This document shows, piece by piece, positions 7,986 through 17,650 of a DNA stretch of 17,913 nucleotides. The stretch spans positions 1 to 17,913 of the forward strand of contig JABYQR010000590.1 in NCBI GenBank assembly GCA_022592445.1, in the 5' to 3' direction. The position numbers were made by a program, and so were the translations under genes. Position 1 is the stretch's first letter. The number at the start of each line of letters is the position of its first letter. This DNA is from Cytidiella melzeri. Taxonomy: Eukaryota; Basidiomycota; Agaricomycetes; Polyporales; Irpicaceae. The notes under the pieces were generated by a model that was not told the origin of the DNA, ran no database searches, and saw only the letters and a program-made list of their open reading frames with translations.

Positions 7986-10124
7986 CTAAATCCCTCCCCC
8001 CTCAAACATCCTCACCGCCCTCTCCACATCCCCGTCCACACTCGTATCCCACGCCCACTCCCAATTCATTCGTATCCTCGCATAAACCTCCTCCAATTTC
8101 TCCCCCTCCATTTCCTTTTCCTCACCACCACCAAACGTCAGACCGGGATAGTTGAGCGTGTAGAGCAGGCCGGCGTCCCGGGAGACAGAAGCGACGTGTT
8201 GAGCGACAGGCCGACGGACGGCGTCGTAAACTTGAGCGACACGGGGGAGGTGGTGTGGGGTGGTGCAGAGGGGGTGGGTGAGAAGGATGCCGAGAATGTA
8301 TGCGTCCTGTGAGAATTGAGGAAGTTGATTAGAAACAAATAGTGGGTCGTGCTTACCTCGATGGCTTGTCCTGCGCCTGAACCCTGGTACGGCATCATAG
8401 CGTGTGCCTACGAGACACGCAACGTTAGTCGGTACGAGTACCACAAACAAACAAAAAAGCGAGTGCAACTCACAGCGTCTCCCAAGACCGCGACGTTACC
8501 TGCGCTGGACACAAATGACGACAACGGCTTGACAACGTGAACCGCCCATCTGCTCGTCGTTTCTAAACACTACAGAAAAAGTAAGGATCAGCTCTGTCAA
8601 CCCCCTTGTCCGCAAAAACCAAAAAGCTCGATTCGGGCCCGGGGAGGAACGACACGCACATCAATCAACACCTGGACCTCATCCTCCCACTCCTCAAAGT
8701 CTCTCTTAAACTGCTCCTTTGACACGTTGCTCACCATGGGCCCGGTCTCCAGCACGCTGTTCTCGAGCTCGTAGCGCGCGCGAAAGGCGGCCAAGTTGAC
8801 GAGTGTCCCTCTTGCCATAGGGTATATTGTCATTTGCTAAATATAACATATGAGTTGTTCGTATACCGCGAGAGCAGGTATGTAAAACACGCACAGTGTT
8901 CTTTCCGAGATACTGTACCGACGAAAGCCACAAGGTCGACCATTCAATACACGGAATCATGCCAAAAAAGAAAAGAAGCTCACCACGTGCGGCGTGCCCA
9001 ACACGCGATGACCCCTCCATCGTTTCTGCACCTCATCCGCCCTGATCGCCGCCCGATACGCAAACGTCCCACTCCACAACGCCTCTGCACCGCTCAACAC
9101 CTCGTCAGCCTCCTGCATCAGCGCGCTGCGTTCGTCCGGCGAAGATGCCGCGGCTGTTCCACCCGCACCAAAAAGAAATTGACAGTGAGTTCCAAGATGT
9201 AGTCGCACATGCCCCACACATACCTTTCTCCCTTAATTCCCGCGCGGCCTCTCTCACCATCCCCGCACGCACGACCGACTTTACCCCGTCGCACCCGACC
9301 AGAAAATCACACCCCGCCGTAGTCCCGTCTGCAAATTGAAGCTGTATCCTCGAGGATGACGCAGAGGAAGAGGAGTCGGTGGTGTAAGACACGAGACGTT
9401 TTCCAGTCCATGTTCGACAATGATCACCGAGGACGTCGAGGAGGACGGCTTGAAAATCGGGACGGTGGATGCTGATGAGGCCTCCTGTGGTATGTCGAGT
9501 CAGGTTTTCCAAAAATCTCAGGCAGAGTGAGGAGCAAACATGGCTTACCTGGGGTGACGAGCGTTTGGAAGGTATGGCCCTGGGGTAGATCACCTCGTCT
9601 GAAGTGAAATGCTACTTCTGTTGGAAGCCGTTAGTTCAAGTCGGACTGTTGCATAGTGCATGGACGTGATGTTTTCCAACCACTGCGCTCGTCTTGAGAG
9701 TGCAAGGGTTTTCTCCTCAACCCGTCCGTTCGACTGTTCATCACAGACTCTGCGCACACAGAGCTCCTCCGTCCTGCCCACAGACCGCATTGGAACCAGG
9801 TGGGAGCACAAAGGGACACCAACTCACTCGGGATACCCTCTGCAGGAACGATCGCCTTCTGCCCTAGTGCCTCGTGGAGGCCAAGCTTTTTGATGATCTT
9901 CCATGTCCTGGGCCACATGCCGATCCCGGCCCCGAGTTCTTTGAGCTCGGAAGCGGCTTCATAGATGTCGACGGAGATGTGTGGGGAGCGGGAGAGGAGG
10001 ACGGCGAGGGTGAGGCCGGCGACGCCTGCTCCGCTGGTGAGAGTGAGCAGAGGCTGTGTGTGGGTTGGGGAGGAAAAGCTTACCAGATTGCGACGCGTAT
10101 TCTTGGTGGGGGAGAGGTGTACAT
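7986..10124 (-). CDS. FAD-dependent monooxygenase (salicylate-hydroxylase-like, class A flavoprotein), ten exons, 469 aa
   Basis: Exons on the minus strand in coding order: 10124-10084, 10033-9828, 9617-9549, 9484-9224, 9153-8984, 8912-8895, 8836-8660, 8569-8474, 8407-8357 and 8306-7986 (TAG). They total 1410 nt with all junctions in frame. Class A enzymes use NAD(P)H and O2 to hydroxylate aromatic or polyketide substrates. The N-terminal Rossmann motif IRVAICGAGVAGLTLAV has GxGxxG at 15-20, split by intron 1. ELGAGIGMWPR and IHRPDFQAVLL (Arg113) follow, then the DG motif LVGCDGVKSVVR (169-172) and the GD motif GDAAHAMMPYQGSGAGQA from residue 344. No signal peptide is seen, so the protein is probably cytosolic. 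The substrate cannot be read from sequence; salicylate or another aromatic acid is only a family guess. Oddities are an 18-nt exon coding YLGKNT and a 210-nt intron 2; the other introns are 50-90 nt. The start ATG is directly preceded by a C/T-rich leader. Confidence 0.93.
8895..8912 (-). other. 18-nt microexon of the monooxygenase
   Basis: The bases encode YLGKNT between a CAG acceptor and a GTGCGT donor. Both neighbouring exons end or begin in phase 0, and the joined peptide (TPHV, YLGKNT, QMTIYP) fits the family pattern of a YLGKN motif followed by a YP-x-x-x-G segment. The flanking introns are 71 and 58 nt. Confidence 0.75.
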
Positions 10125-10200
10125 GAGGGGGAAGGGAGGGGAGAAGAGGAGGGTCGGTGGTTGGAATGCAGAGAGGAGCTAGTTGTATATTTGAAGAGAG
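10125..10200 (-). promoter_or_regulatory. Monooxygenase core promoter and leader
   Basis: On the minus strand a C/T-rich tract (TCCCCTCCCTTCCCCCTC) directly precedes the start ATG at 10124. An AAATATAC TATA-like sequence lies about 60 nt upstream (10186-10193). The role is inferred from position only. Confidence 0.35.
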
Positions 10201-11720
10201 CGAAGATTGATTGGGACTAGGACGGATCAGCTATGGCCACTCCGACGCGAGTGTCCGAAAATCATGGAGATCTGGAACGAATGGGGAAGCCTGTGCCAAT
10301 AAATAAATAAAAAAAGCTGCGAAAGCGTCGCATCATGTCGGATTTAATATATAAAATGCTGGACTGACCCACTTTTGCAACTTCCCCTTGGAAGAAACAT
10401 ATGGGCGATGCGAGGCACACGGACATTCCCAATCTCGCGCGTTCCCGTCGCTCGACTTTGCCGTTATTAATTCCTGCCCCGCGTCGTCTCCGCCGTCGAT
10501 GTAGGTTTTTTCTGGCATGGATGTGTGGCTGCCGTGAGCCGATGTTGTTGTGGGATGTGCTCGAGTTGTGCAACCAGGGCCAACGGCAGCCGGACTAGAG
10601 ATTTCATCGGACCGATGGGCGTCTGCATTGGATCGCAGATGGCATCTTAGTAGCGTATCTGCACTTTGATCTATTGCGATAGCTCGTGACGCTCTCATGT
10701 CGCCACCGCAACCACGTCCATAGCCTGCATATCGATGACCCACCCGAGCAGCGGCGTAGATCGCTCTTGGCATACGGTGGCCTCTGCAGACGTCGGCAGC
10801 TTGTATCTTGAAGCCACCTGTGTCTGACACCGTCGCCGTTACGTGTCGACAAACGACGGGTAGACGGGTATTTAACTGTCACACACATCTTCTACATCAT
10901 CCGTACGTACAATTGACCGCTCAAGTTGGTGTCCAGTATCGGTACCGCACACAAGTTGTTACCGGAGCCGGTCCTAGCTTTTAAATAAAAAAAAGTGCGA
11001 AAACAACGGAGAAGAAGGTTGCCTGTTATGGATCGTCAGTCGTCGCAGCTCAAGCCTGTGAGAGATCTTGTCAATCGTTTGCATGGAACACTTTGAATGG
11101 TTTGTGGGTGTCCGTCATCTCACTTCAAATTCCCAATTCATTGTCAAATGACATATAGATCCCGCTGGCTTTCTAGAAATACCTTTTACGGATACCAGCA
11201 TTCGCATTTGTAATGTCAGTGCCTCGCGATAAGATACGACATTCAAAATCTTTTCCTTGTATGCTGCGAAGTGTCCGAAAGAAACGGTCTTGGACCCGAG
11301 CACGAAGGGATGCAAAGCAATCAGCCTCGCACGCTGTGCTTGAACCCTTGTGCTCACGCAGTAGAATCCCTCGGCGGAGGAGATTACAGGAATGGTTTGT
11401 GGTTCGTTGTTTACTCGGGAAAGAACATGGCCCAAAGCCATGGCATGAAGACTAGCACGTGATGTAGTTCAATCCTTCAGACCCTGTCCGAGTCGATAGG
11501 ATCAGATACCGAGTCTATGCTTGACGGTCTGTATACTGTTTCTACACATCAGAAGACAGGCTTATTGGAAGGATATTCACGATCATAGCGGTCTGGTCTT
11601 GCGGGGGAACAAACCGAGTGTCAGTTCGACTCTACCCATGCTTCGTGTGTCATTGCGCGGCAACGCTCGCCATAGTACCTGCACAACAAGTCTTGTTCTT
11701 CAGCACGTTATGTTTTTTCT
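10201..11720. other. No recognisable gene
   Basis: Several open frames of 60-165 codons occur on both strands (the longest on minus, 10333-10830), but their peptides are compositionally random and show no domain motif or signal peptide, and I could not link them through splice sites. A/T-rich patches occur at 10298-10318 and 10979-10995. The region may be the upstream sequence of the monooxygenase plus decayed DNA. Confidence 0.4.
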
Positions 11721-11772
11721 GGAGTTCAGCTTGGTCTCCCACCCGGGACAGAACAAAGTAAGTCACTAGCAA

Positions 11773-12046
11773 GGGCATACCTGCTCACGTCGCACATGGT
11801 AAGCCGAACCACAAACCTCTTGCCTTGCCCAATGAAATTGGAGAACCTGGTCAACAACCGCATCCTCCTCGCTCTCCAGCTATCTGCACGCGGCAGCCCA
11901 GGGCGGTGAGGCCCAACTTGGACCGTTGTGTCGAGACGGATGGGGCGTGGGGACGTGAAGGAGTAGGCTCCGGCGTTGATCTCCCTGACGTGTGCGACTG
12001 TCGTTATCTCGACCAACTGCAGCTTTATTCGTTGGACCGCATCTAC
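11773..12046 (-). pseudogene. Possible orphan exon, arrestin-like resemblance only
   Basis: On the minus strand a frame that stays open from 12124 to 11726 contains a coding-like stretch (VQRIKLQLVEITTVAH, then SFTSPRPIRLDTTVQVGPHR). It is bounded upstream by a CGTAG acceptor-like site and downstream by CAG followed by GTATGC, a good donor. The VQRIKLQLVE start recalls the beta strands of arrestin-fold proteins, but this is a loose impression. I could not find neighbouring exons that complete a protein, so it may be an exon of a decayed gene or a chance frame. Confidence 0.2.
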
Positions 12047-12300
12047 GTGCTGACAAACAAGAGTTGGCGTGGGCGTGAACCGAGAGTGACAGAAAAGAGA
12101 GGGGGCAGATGGTAAGTAAAACAACGCCCATCCCGGGCTAGAAGAGGAACCAGAGGCGTGCGTTATTCAGGAATACGCACAATTGGCTGCCAGGTTACTT
12201 TCCCTAAAGACATTGAGAGCTTCGCGTGAGATCCACCTTTGACCGCAGGTTGCCCAGAGTTCCGACGTCCAACTCTGTACCTGCGTGCCGTCTTTGGCGA

Positions 12301-12391
12301 TTAGAAAAACTGCTTGCTGCGAACCAAGTCGACATACTCCGCAATTAGCTCGTATCCAACCACACAGAAAGAGGCAACTTGGAGGTACTTG
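12301..12391 (-). pseudogene. Possible fragment of a fungal membrane-protein family (DUF6533-like)
   Basis: After a CAG acceptor-like site the minus strand reads KYLQVASFCVVGYELIAEY followed by VDLVRSKQFF and a TAA. The order hydrophobic stretch, YE, then VDLVR-R/K recalls the short N-terminal module of basidiomycete DUF6533 membrane proteins. The stop after 29 codons and the lack of adjoining exons mean that it is at best a relic. The call is from memory of the pattern and is weak. Confidence 0.15.
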
Positions 12392-12559
12392 CTGATTTCT
12401 CCGACAGGTTTTCACGCGGTTACTTACGTAGGCCCGCAGGTTCGGGGTCAACTTTCCGGTCATAGAAAAGCACGCCAAGGGAGACGGATTGGGGACATGC
12501 ATACAGTGAGACGCGACGGTGCAGCCTTCGGAATGTGGCACTTACGGTACATGGCCCTA

Positions 12560-14563
12560 CGAGTAAAGGTATACACACGTCTCTAGGATCCTTGTGTTAC
12601 GGTGTCTTGCGTAATGGTTGGGTAGTCTGGATGTATATCTAGAAAGCCGGATAGGAGGAAGAGCTGCGCAACGGATTTGATCAATGATCGAGCCGAGAGG
12701 GGTATGTAGCATACATGCCCTTGTTCCAAAAATCCCACACGCCGTTTACGGATTGTTCACCTATAGAGCATGAGGCGTCGGTTCGTAAGGGCAGATAGAA
12801 ACGTAGCGGAAATTAAAAACATAACGTAGATAGACGTCGGTTGGGAGATAGCATGGCCTGTGGTGGATAGAACCAGAGAGCCGTTGCCGTCGGTACAAGA
12901 TGACAGCAAAGTTGGATCCCATATCTCGTCAGGATAAGGAGAAAGGCTGAGTCGCCGCCGGGTAGAACAGAGCCTGTTAATCTAGCCGTCATAGAGAGGG
13001 AGGGAGGGAGAGAGAACAGTGCGATCAGTGCGTGTGAGAGATCCCAGCCTTGCGATCAGTACGGTCGCGCTTCGCCAGAATGCGAGAAGAGGGTGTTGCG
13101 TGCGCCCAATCCACCGCTCGAAACGACATTGCTGTTGGTTGCGTGAGCGGGATTTCCTTTTGTTTTCTTGTAAAAGGCGTGTTTGCCGTATCGAACGGAT
13201 GAATCAGGTGAACGTTCGACCAGCTGAACGACCGAAAAAAAGAGACGCTACTCACGCTGTTTGGGTTGTTTGTACGTATGGCAGGTTGTACCACGTGCAG
13301 CGCGTCTTTGCGTTCTTGAATTCTGCAGCCTCATGCGTCTTCCCCTTTCCCTCTGACCCATGCACTGCCCTCGTTGCGGCCTATCTAGTCGAACCTCCTT
13401 CCATGCGTCGACTGTGGCCTTTCAGTGTGGTGTGCAGAATGCTGCTGGGAAGATAATACCTTGCGTGGTAGGTGGGCGAAGAGCAATTGGCCCTAGAAGC
13501 TGGTATGAATCCTTGCAGGTGACCTCTGCGTTGATGCTCATACGTAGTCGTCGACGCTTTTCATCGATGCGATACAAATTCTGTCGCTTCCTCCCGGAGC
13601 ATGCGCATGAAGATGCATGAGCCTTTCGTCGACGATCCTCCCCCAATGGTCTGCATGTGCGATTCTCACGGAGATTGCAACAGTGCGTAGGAAAAGTGGT
13701 TCGCGAGTCCGCTGCGCCAGAGTAGTGGTCCTCAATCCTCAGACGAACGGTGGAAATAGGTCGGGTGGCCCACCCAGCGGTAGACGGTCTTCATGCCAGC
13801 TGCACAGACCTTCCAAGGTTGTGTACGGCAAACCCAGCGGCGAATAAACCATACAAACCCAGCTCGCCTCTCTCACTGCTGCGGCCCACCGCCGACGGAT
13901 TTCGTCGAGCGGCACCCGACGGCGGCGCACGCTCAAGCCCAAAATTCCGATGAAATCGCACATTCTCGGTTCCACTTGGTTTCAAATGCGGTGCTTTTGT
14001 TTAGTTTCAGGATTGGGTTGAGTTGCTAGCTAGTCGCCGACGACAATTGGATATTCAGCCGGAAGAGCATGGCAAGCGGCGATCAGATCAATGGATGTCC
14101 TTTTTTTTCCCCTCTGGGTCGATCTCTTCCAACGGGGGCACAGGAGCCTAGGTGCGTATAAAAGCGTGGTCAGCGAAGAGTGCAGAGCTTAAGGACTTTT
14201 TCACTCTCCTTTCCTGCCCCATCCCCCACCCCGCGGCTCGATTGAATTTGGGACGCGGCCTCCAGGTCGTGCCTCGCTTATAACCATCCTGCTGCCTCGC
14301 TGATGCACGCTTTGACTGCGTAGGGCTGCAGCCATGCCAAATGCACACGCATAACGTCCTCGAGATAGCTACTCAATTGCTACACACAAAAGGTCAGTGG
14401 TCGTTATGACCGAAATCGCTGGTTTAGCAGCTTACCGGGGTACTTTTCTCAACCTTCAGTTCCACCGGTAGATTGGTTTCGCCGTTACGCCCAAGTATTT
14501 CCCCCTAACGCCCCTCGTCGATACCATAATCCACATTCACCGCCACATCATTCTATCACGTCG
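12560..14563. other. No recognisable gene
   Basis: Open frames here are short and overlap on both strands without domain motifs. A GGGA/GA-rich patch occurs near 12996-13015 and a T run at 14101-14108. I see no tRNA, rRNA or transposon ends by eye. Confidence 0.35.
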
Positions 14564-14634
14564 CTCGAAATTGGACATATTCTGCGCAAGATATAGCGAG
14601 AGGCTATATCTTGCCAGAATATGTACGATTTGAG
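14564..14634 (+). repeat. Long near-perfect hairpin
   Basis: The left arm ACATATTCTGCGCAAGATAT plus AGC (14575-14597) pairs with the right arm GCTATATCTTGCCAGAATAT plus GT (14603-14624) along 22 base pairs with a single one-base bulge. The loop is five bases, GAGAG (14598-14602). Outside this, CTC-g-AAAT (14564-14571) can pair with ATTT-GAG (14628-14634) after a small internal loop, giving a foldback of about 71 nt. It lies in gene-free DNA. Candidate roles are a small-RNA precursor, a tiny foldback element or a recombination scar. The fold is read directly from the sequence; the role is unknown. Confidence 0.85.
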
Positions 14635-15448
14635 AGGGCGAGTAGAAGTGAGTGCAGCGGCCCAGGGTTGCACTCGTCGCCACCGATCAGACTCGTGGTT
14701 GCACTGCCTGCGCTTTTACCAGAGACTGAGGACGGCTAGTCTGGCGTATTTTCATCAGGAGCCAGCTCATTCGATATACCCTCCGATTGTCGTTTCAGCT
14801 AAAGGCTGATCATAAAAGACCTCCTAACTGCAGAATAATACCGGCATGCTTTGGTAGCAGCACTAGTGGTAGTACTTCGCGCAAATGGCGGGAGGGGCGA
14901 CAGGGTCCGATTGGCGACTAGTGATATGCATGAATTTCGGTGTAGTATTTTCGAGTCCCGCCATCCACAGATAGCTGTGAGAAGTTGTTTTACTTGTTGG
15001 ATTTTGTTCAAGAACGCACCGTAATGTCGTTGTTTCTTGAACGCACTACTAAGCCGTCAACTTGCACGGTACATACTGAGCGAACACAGGTTCTTGAAGG
15101 ATGATGGGGTTAGGGTTAGTAACAGTCCTGCGCTATTGCGGGCACAGCCGAGTCCCCGACGTCCTACCCTGACTGCTACCAGCTTGAACAATGCCATGCC
15201 GAAACTTGCATCCAACGAGCAATCTGTGTCGAGCCACTTGTCGAGGAGGTTGGCTGCGAACGGTAAGAATGCGAGAGCATGTCAACACCTGGCTTACTCA
15301 CTTGCACGACCTTGAACACAGATCGGTACTCCTCCTCGTGAGTCACATACGCTCATATTGCATGAGCTCCTACATCAGTGCACAAAGCAGTAGCATGATG
15401 CCTATTGATCACCCCGGAGCGCAAGACCCATTATTCATGGCAGTTTAA
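14635..15448. other. No recognisable gene upstream of the zinc-ribbon pseudogene
   Basis: No supported coding frame. A short frame beginning ATGATG at 15395 (MMPIDHPGAQDPLF) ends at TAA 15446-15448 in the same frame in which the pseudogene's proline-rich RPFQQAPPPLN segment resumes at 15458. It could be the original N-terminus, but that is uncertain. Confidence 0.35.
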
Positions 15449-15457
15449 AGCCCCAGC

Positions 15458-16161
15458 AGGCCATTTCAGCAGGCTCCACCGCCTCTAAATCTAAACGCAA
15501 TCCTTTCAAAGCAACCTCTTTCCAGCCTTTACTGGCACTGCTCATCCCCCGCCGCCGTTGCAAACACGTTCTTCCTCGTACGCTCCCCCTTCTCCTCCAC
15601 CGCCCACATTTGCTCGCCCGGCATCCGAGTTTGCTCGAGAATTTTACACCGCTGGAGGCGACGAGTCTGCCTTGTTGGGAGGCGCGTCACGCCAGTACGC
15701 ATCGTCCAGCACAGAGGTTCCGGATAGATCACTCCTTTGCAAGCACACAGCGACACGACACCATCAGAAACTCCTTACGACGGTCTCCCGACAGATAAAC
15801 ATATACCAGACCATGCTCTCGTGCACAATGGGAAAGTGCTCGTCTATCCTGCAGGTCACGAATGCAGCAAATGTGTACGCTCCCTCTCTCAGAGTCATCT
15901 TTGCCTGGCCCACATGTCCCAGTCAACTCAAATTTTGTATAGGCATGAACACTGATCACAAACACTACGATCCTTCCTTTCCCTGCTTAAACTGCCGGCA
16001 GAAGAAAAAAATACAGAAAACCCTTCGGCGCCTGCCCCCCGCGGCGCAACGTCCCCTCCGCTTTCTTTCCCACCGCACCGGTAGCAGCAACAGCAACAAC
16101 ACCCGACACCGCCACACATCCTCACTCTCGAGCCCAAGCCTCTGATGTCGACATGTTCTAG
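15458..16161 (+). pseudogene. Probable pseudogene: fungal proline-rich protein with CxxC-x13-CxxC zinc-ribbon-like module
   Basis: Family-like segments appear in order but in shifting frames: RPFQQAPPPLN, NPFKATSFQ (15499), then in the next frame TGTAHPPPPLQTRSSSYAPP and FAREFYTAGGDESALLGGAS (to about 15700), DHSFASTQRHD in a third frame, and TPSETPYDGLPTDKHIPDHA then VHNGKVLVYPAGHECSKC. A good intron (15873-15942, GTGTAC to TATAG) joins the last Cys codon to MNTDHKHYDPSFPCLNC, giving two CxxC pairs 13 residues apart, a likely metal site. After an A7 run (16005-16011) the family-like continuation YRKPFGA needs a +1 shift and would end at TAG 16159-16161; unshifted reading stops at 16143-16145. 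One of the shifts (15695-15750) could instead be a 56-nt intron. Several indels make decay the best reading, but sequencing errors in homopolymers are not excluded. The function of the family is not established. Confidence 0.6.
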
Positions 16162-16224
16162 GGCCTCTTCGAGTTTGTCATGCTTTGAACTGATATTTCA
16201 TGGCTCACCTACCTAAACATTGAC

Positions 16225-16573
16225 CTAAATGGGAAGCTTCTTGAGTCTGAGGTCCTCCATTGTGGGAAGCCTCTGATGGGCCTCATACACTCCTGTGAAG
16301 TACTTGTGCATTTCTTTGTCGAGTTCTGATTCGGACCCTGACAAAGGCGGGTTGCTGCCGGCATACCGAGCATGCCAGGTGTCGGCAAAATTGTCATCCT
16401 TTGTGGCTGCTTGAGCCAGTTTCTTCTCTAAGCTCCTCCAAACTTGCAGCTTTGTCCTGCTGTGACTGTGGCACAGCTCTTTTCTGTAACAACTCTGCAT
16501 TGTTTTCCTCTTACTCAGCTGTTTTTTTTCCCAAGCAGCAAGCCATTTGTTGAGAACAATTTCATGAAGAATT
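16225..16573 (-). CDS. Unrecognised coding fragment, possibly transposon-derived
   Basis: The minus strand is open from about 16573 to a stop at 16225-16227. The first ATG lies at 16500 (91 codons), but coding-like sequence continues upstream (HEIVLNKWLAAWEKKQLSKR), so the true start or splice acceptor is probably further out. The product is Lys/Glu/Trp-rich and looks helical (KLQVWRSLEKKLAQAATKDD, then HKYFTGVYEAHQRLPTMEDL). Composition and codon use look coding and differ from the GC-rich lipase and monooxygenase. I do not recognise the family. It lies beside a retrotransposon LTR, so it may be the C-terminal remnant of a mobile-element or expanded-family protein. Confidence 0.35.
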
Positions 16574-17249
16574 ACAGAATGGGAAGGTCACCTTGAGGTT
16601 ATTTACTGAAGTGGCCCTGTACCTCCAAGGAGTTGCTGGTGGCAGCTGGGTAATGGGAGAGCTCAGTACTACAGTAACGGCAAAAAGTCTTGCGACACTG
16701 CAAGTGCACAACTCTTTGCTCTCTGTTTGAGCTCAAAACTGTCATGGATGGCCTGACTAGCCCTTAATTTTCGCAATTTACCTCTTGTTTTTATCTGTAA
16801 AACTCCGGGCTACAACCTAGTTTCAATTCTCTCTGCATAAACTCCCTTTGCACGTCTATTAAGCGCCCGTATCACGTGGCTTAGACGCTCCACACGGTCA
16901 CATTACTTGCTACTACGTCACACTGGCATGTGACTTAGCTTAAGTAAGACCACATGGCTACAACCACATGGCTCAGCCCATAGCTAGGGTTTGACGTCAT
17001 AGATACCGTCCACATGGGCTCCTTATTGTTCTTTCCCTATTGTTCTCTTTATGGAAGGATGTTCTCACAGGTGTGGGAATAGAATACAATAGTTGGTCTC
17101 CTTTTAGATAGATTCTCTCACGAGTAGAGTTCTTGGCAAGGTCTAGACAATAGCTATTGTTCTCCTTTAGGTAGTTCTTTTGTTCTTCGTTCACACGGCT
17201 TCTTGCAAAGCCTGCCCTTAACATGGTCTGTGCGCAGGCCCCTGAAGTC

Positions 17250-17256
17250 TATATAA
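17250..17256 (+). promoter_or_regulatory. TATA box of the right-hand LTR
   Basis: TATATAA is followed after about 37 nt by ATCTCGACCTCTTGGTC, which corresponds to ATCTTGACCTCTTCGTC after the TATA box of the other LTR. That supports a conserved core promoter. Confidence 0.6.
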
Positions 17257-17293
17257 GCAGCTACATGTACGCTCCTAGCCCTCATCTCGACCT

Positions 17294-17381
17294 CTTGGTC
17301 TTTACTGGGCTAGGTAAGCAACACCCCTCTTGTACTACATAGCGAGTAGTATCAATGCTAACTTGGTCTTTACTGGGCTAG
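17294..17381 (+). repeat. 20-bp direct repeat flanking an intron-like segment in the right-hand LTR leader
   Basis: CTTGGTCTTTACTGGGCTAG occurs at 17294-17313 and again, identically, at 17362-17381. The intervening 48 nt begin GTAAGC and contain TGCTAAC (17356-17362), a near-ideal branch-point sequence 19 nt before the TAG that ends the second copy. Splicing 17314-17381 would remove 68 nt and leave one repeat copy. The repeat is certain; the splicing is inferred. Confidence 0.8.
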
Positions 17382-17650
17382 CTACCTGAATAAGGTTTAT
17401 AGTTGGTGAGAGCATTGTGCTACACGCCTGCCACCACCTCGTCGTCGTCGTCCACATCGTGTCCCTGTTTGTCACGTCGAGCCCTGTCTCCGTGTCATTA
17501 GGTCGAGATCGTTGTGAAACCCTGGGTTCCCCCATTCCCACCGTTTAAAAAAGTTTATTCCTGTTTGACGAGTACGTCTCCGGTCTTTTCATACCGTTGA
17601 GCTACTACTTACGTCGTCCGTTTCTACCCCCTGCGTTGTTCAGTGCCTAA

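Larger units (their letters stand above)
16860..17424 (+). mobile_element. Second LTR-like region, related in architecture to the LTR at 3.1-4.0 kb (boundaries approximate)
   Basis: The region carries three ATTGTT motifs (17023-17165), a 14-bp palindrome ACAATAGCTATTGT, a TATATAA box at 17250 and an intron-like segment between identical direct repeats. It ends near TGTGCTACA (17416-17424), which resembles the GCTACA end of the other LTR. TATA-to-donor spacing is 64 nt here and 65 nt in the other LTR. The left boundary was not found. TTGGTGAGAGC at 17404 could be a primer-binding site if the LTR ends earlier. A leader and a coding frame follow, so this may be the 5' LTR of an element that continues beyond the window. 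Confidence 0.5.

Noticed and set aside
10333..10830. 165-codon minus-strand frame
   Set aside because: Random-looking composition, no motif, no signal peptide and competing frames on both strands; treated as chance.
13019..13456. 145-codon plus-strand frame
   Set aside because: Cys/Arg/Val-rich product without recognisable structure; the region also has overlapping frames on the other strand.
15109..15118. TTAGGGTTAG, and CTAACCCTAACC at 3311-3322, resemble telomere repeats
   Set aside because: Fewer than two full units each; such short matches are expected by chance and do not show an interstitial telomere.
15737..15955. Reading past GTGTAC (15873) as continuous coding for 72 codons
   Set aside because: The peptide loses family resemblance after CSKC, while splicing 15873-15942 restores the second CxxC pair.
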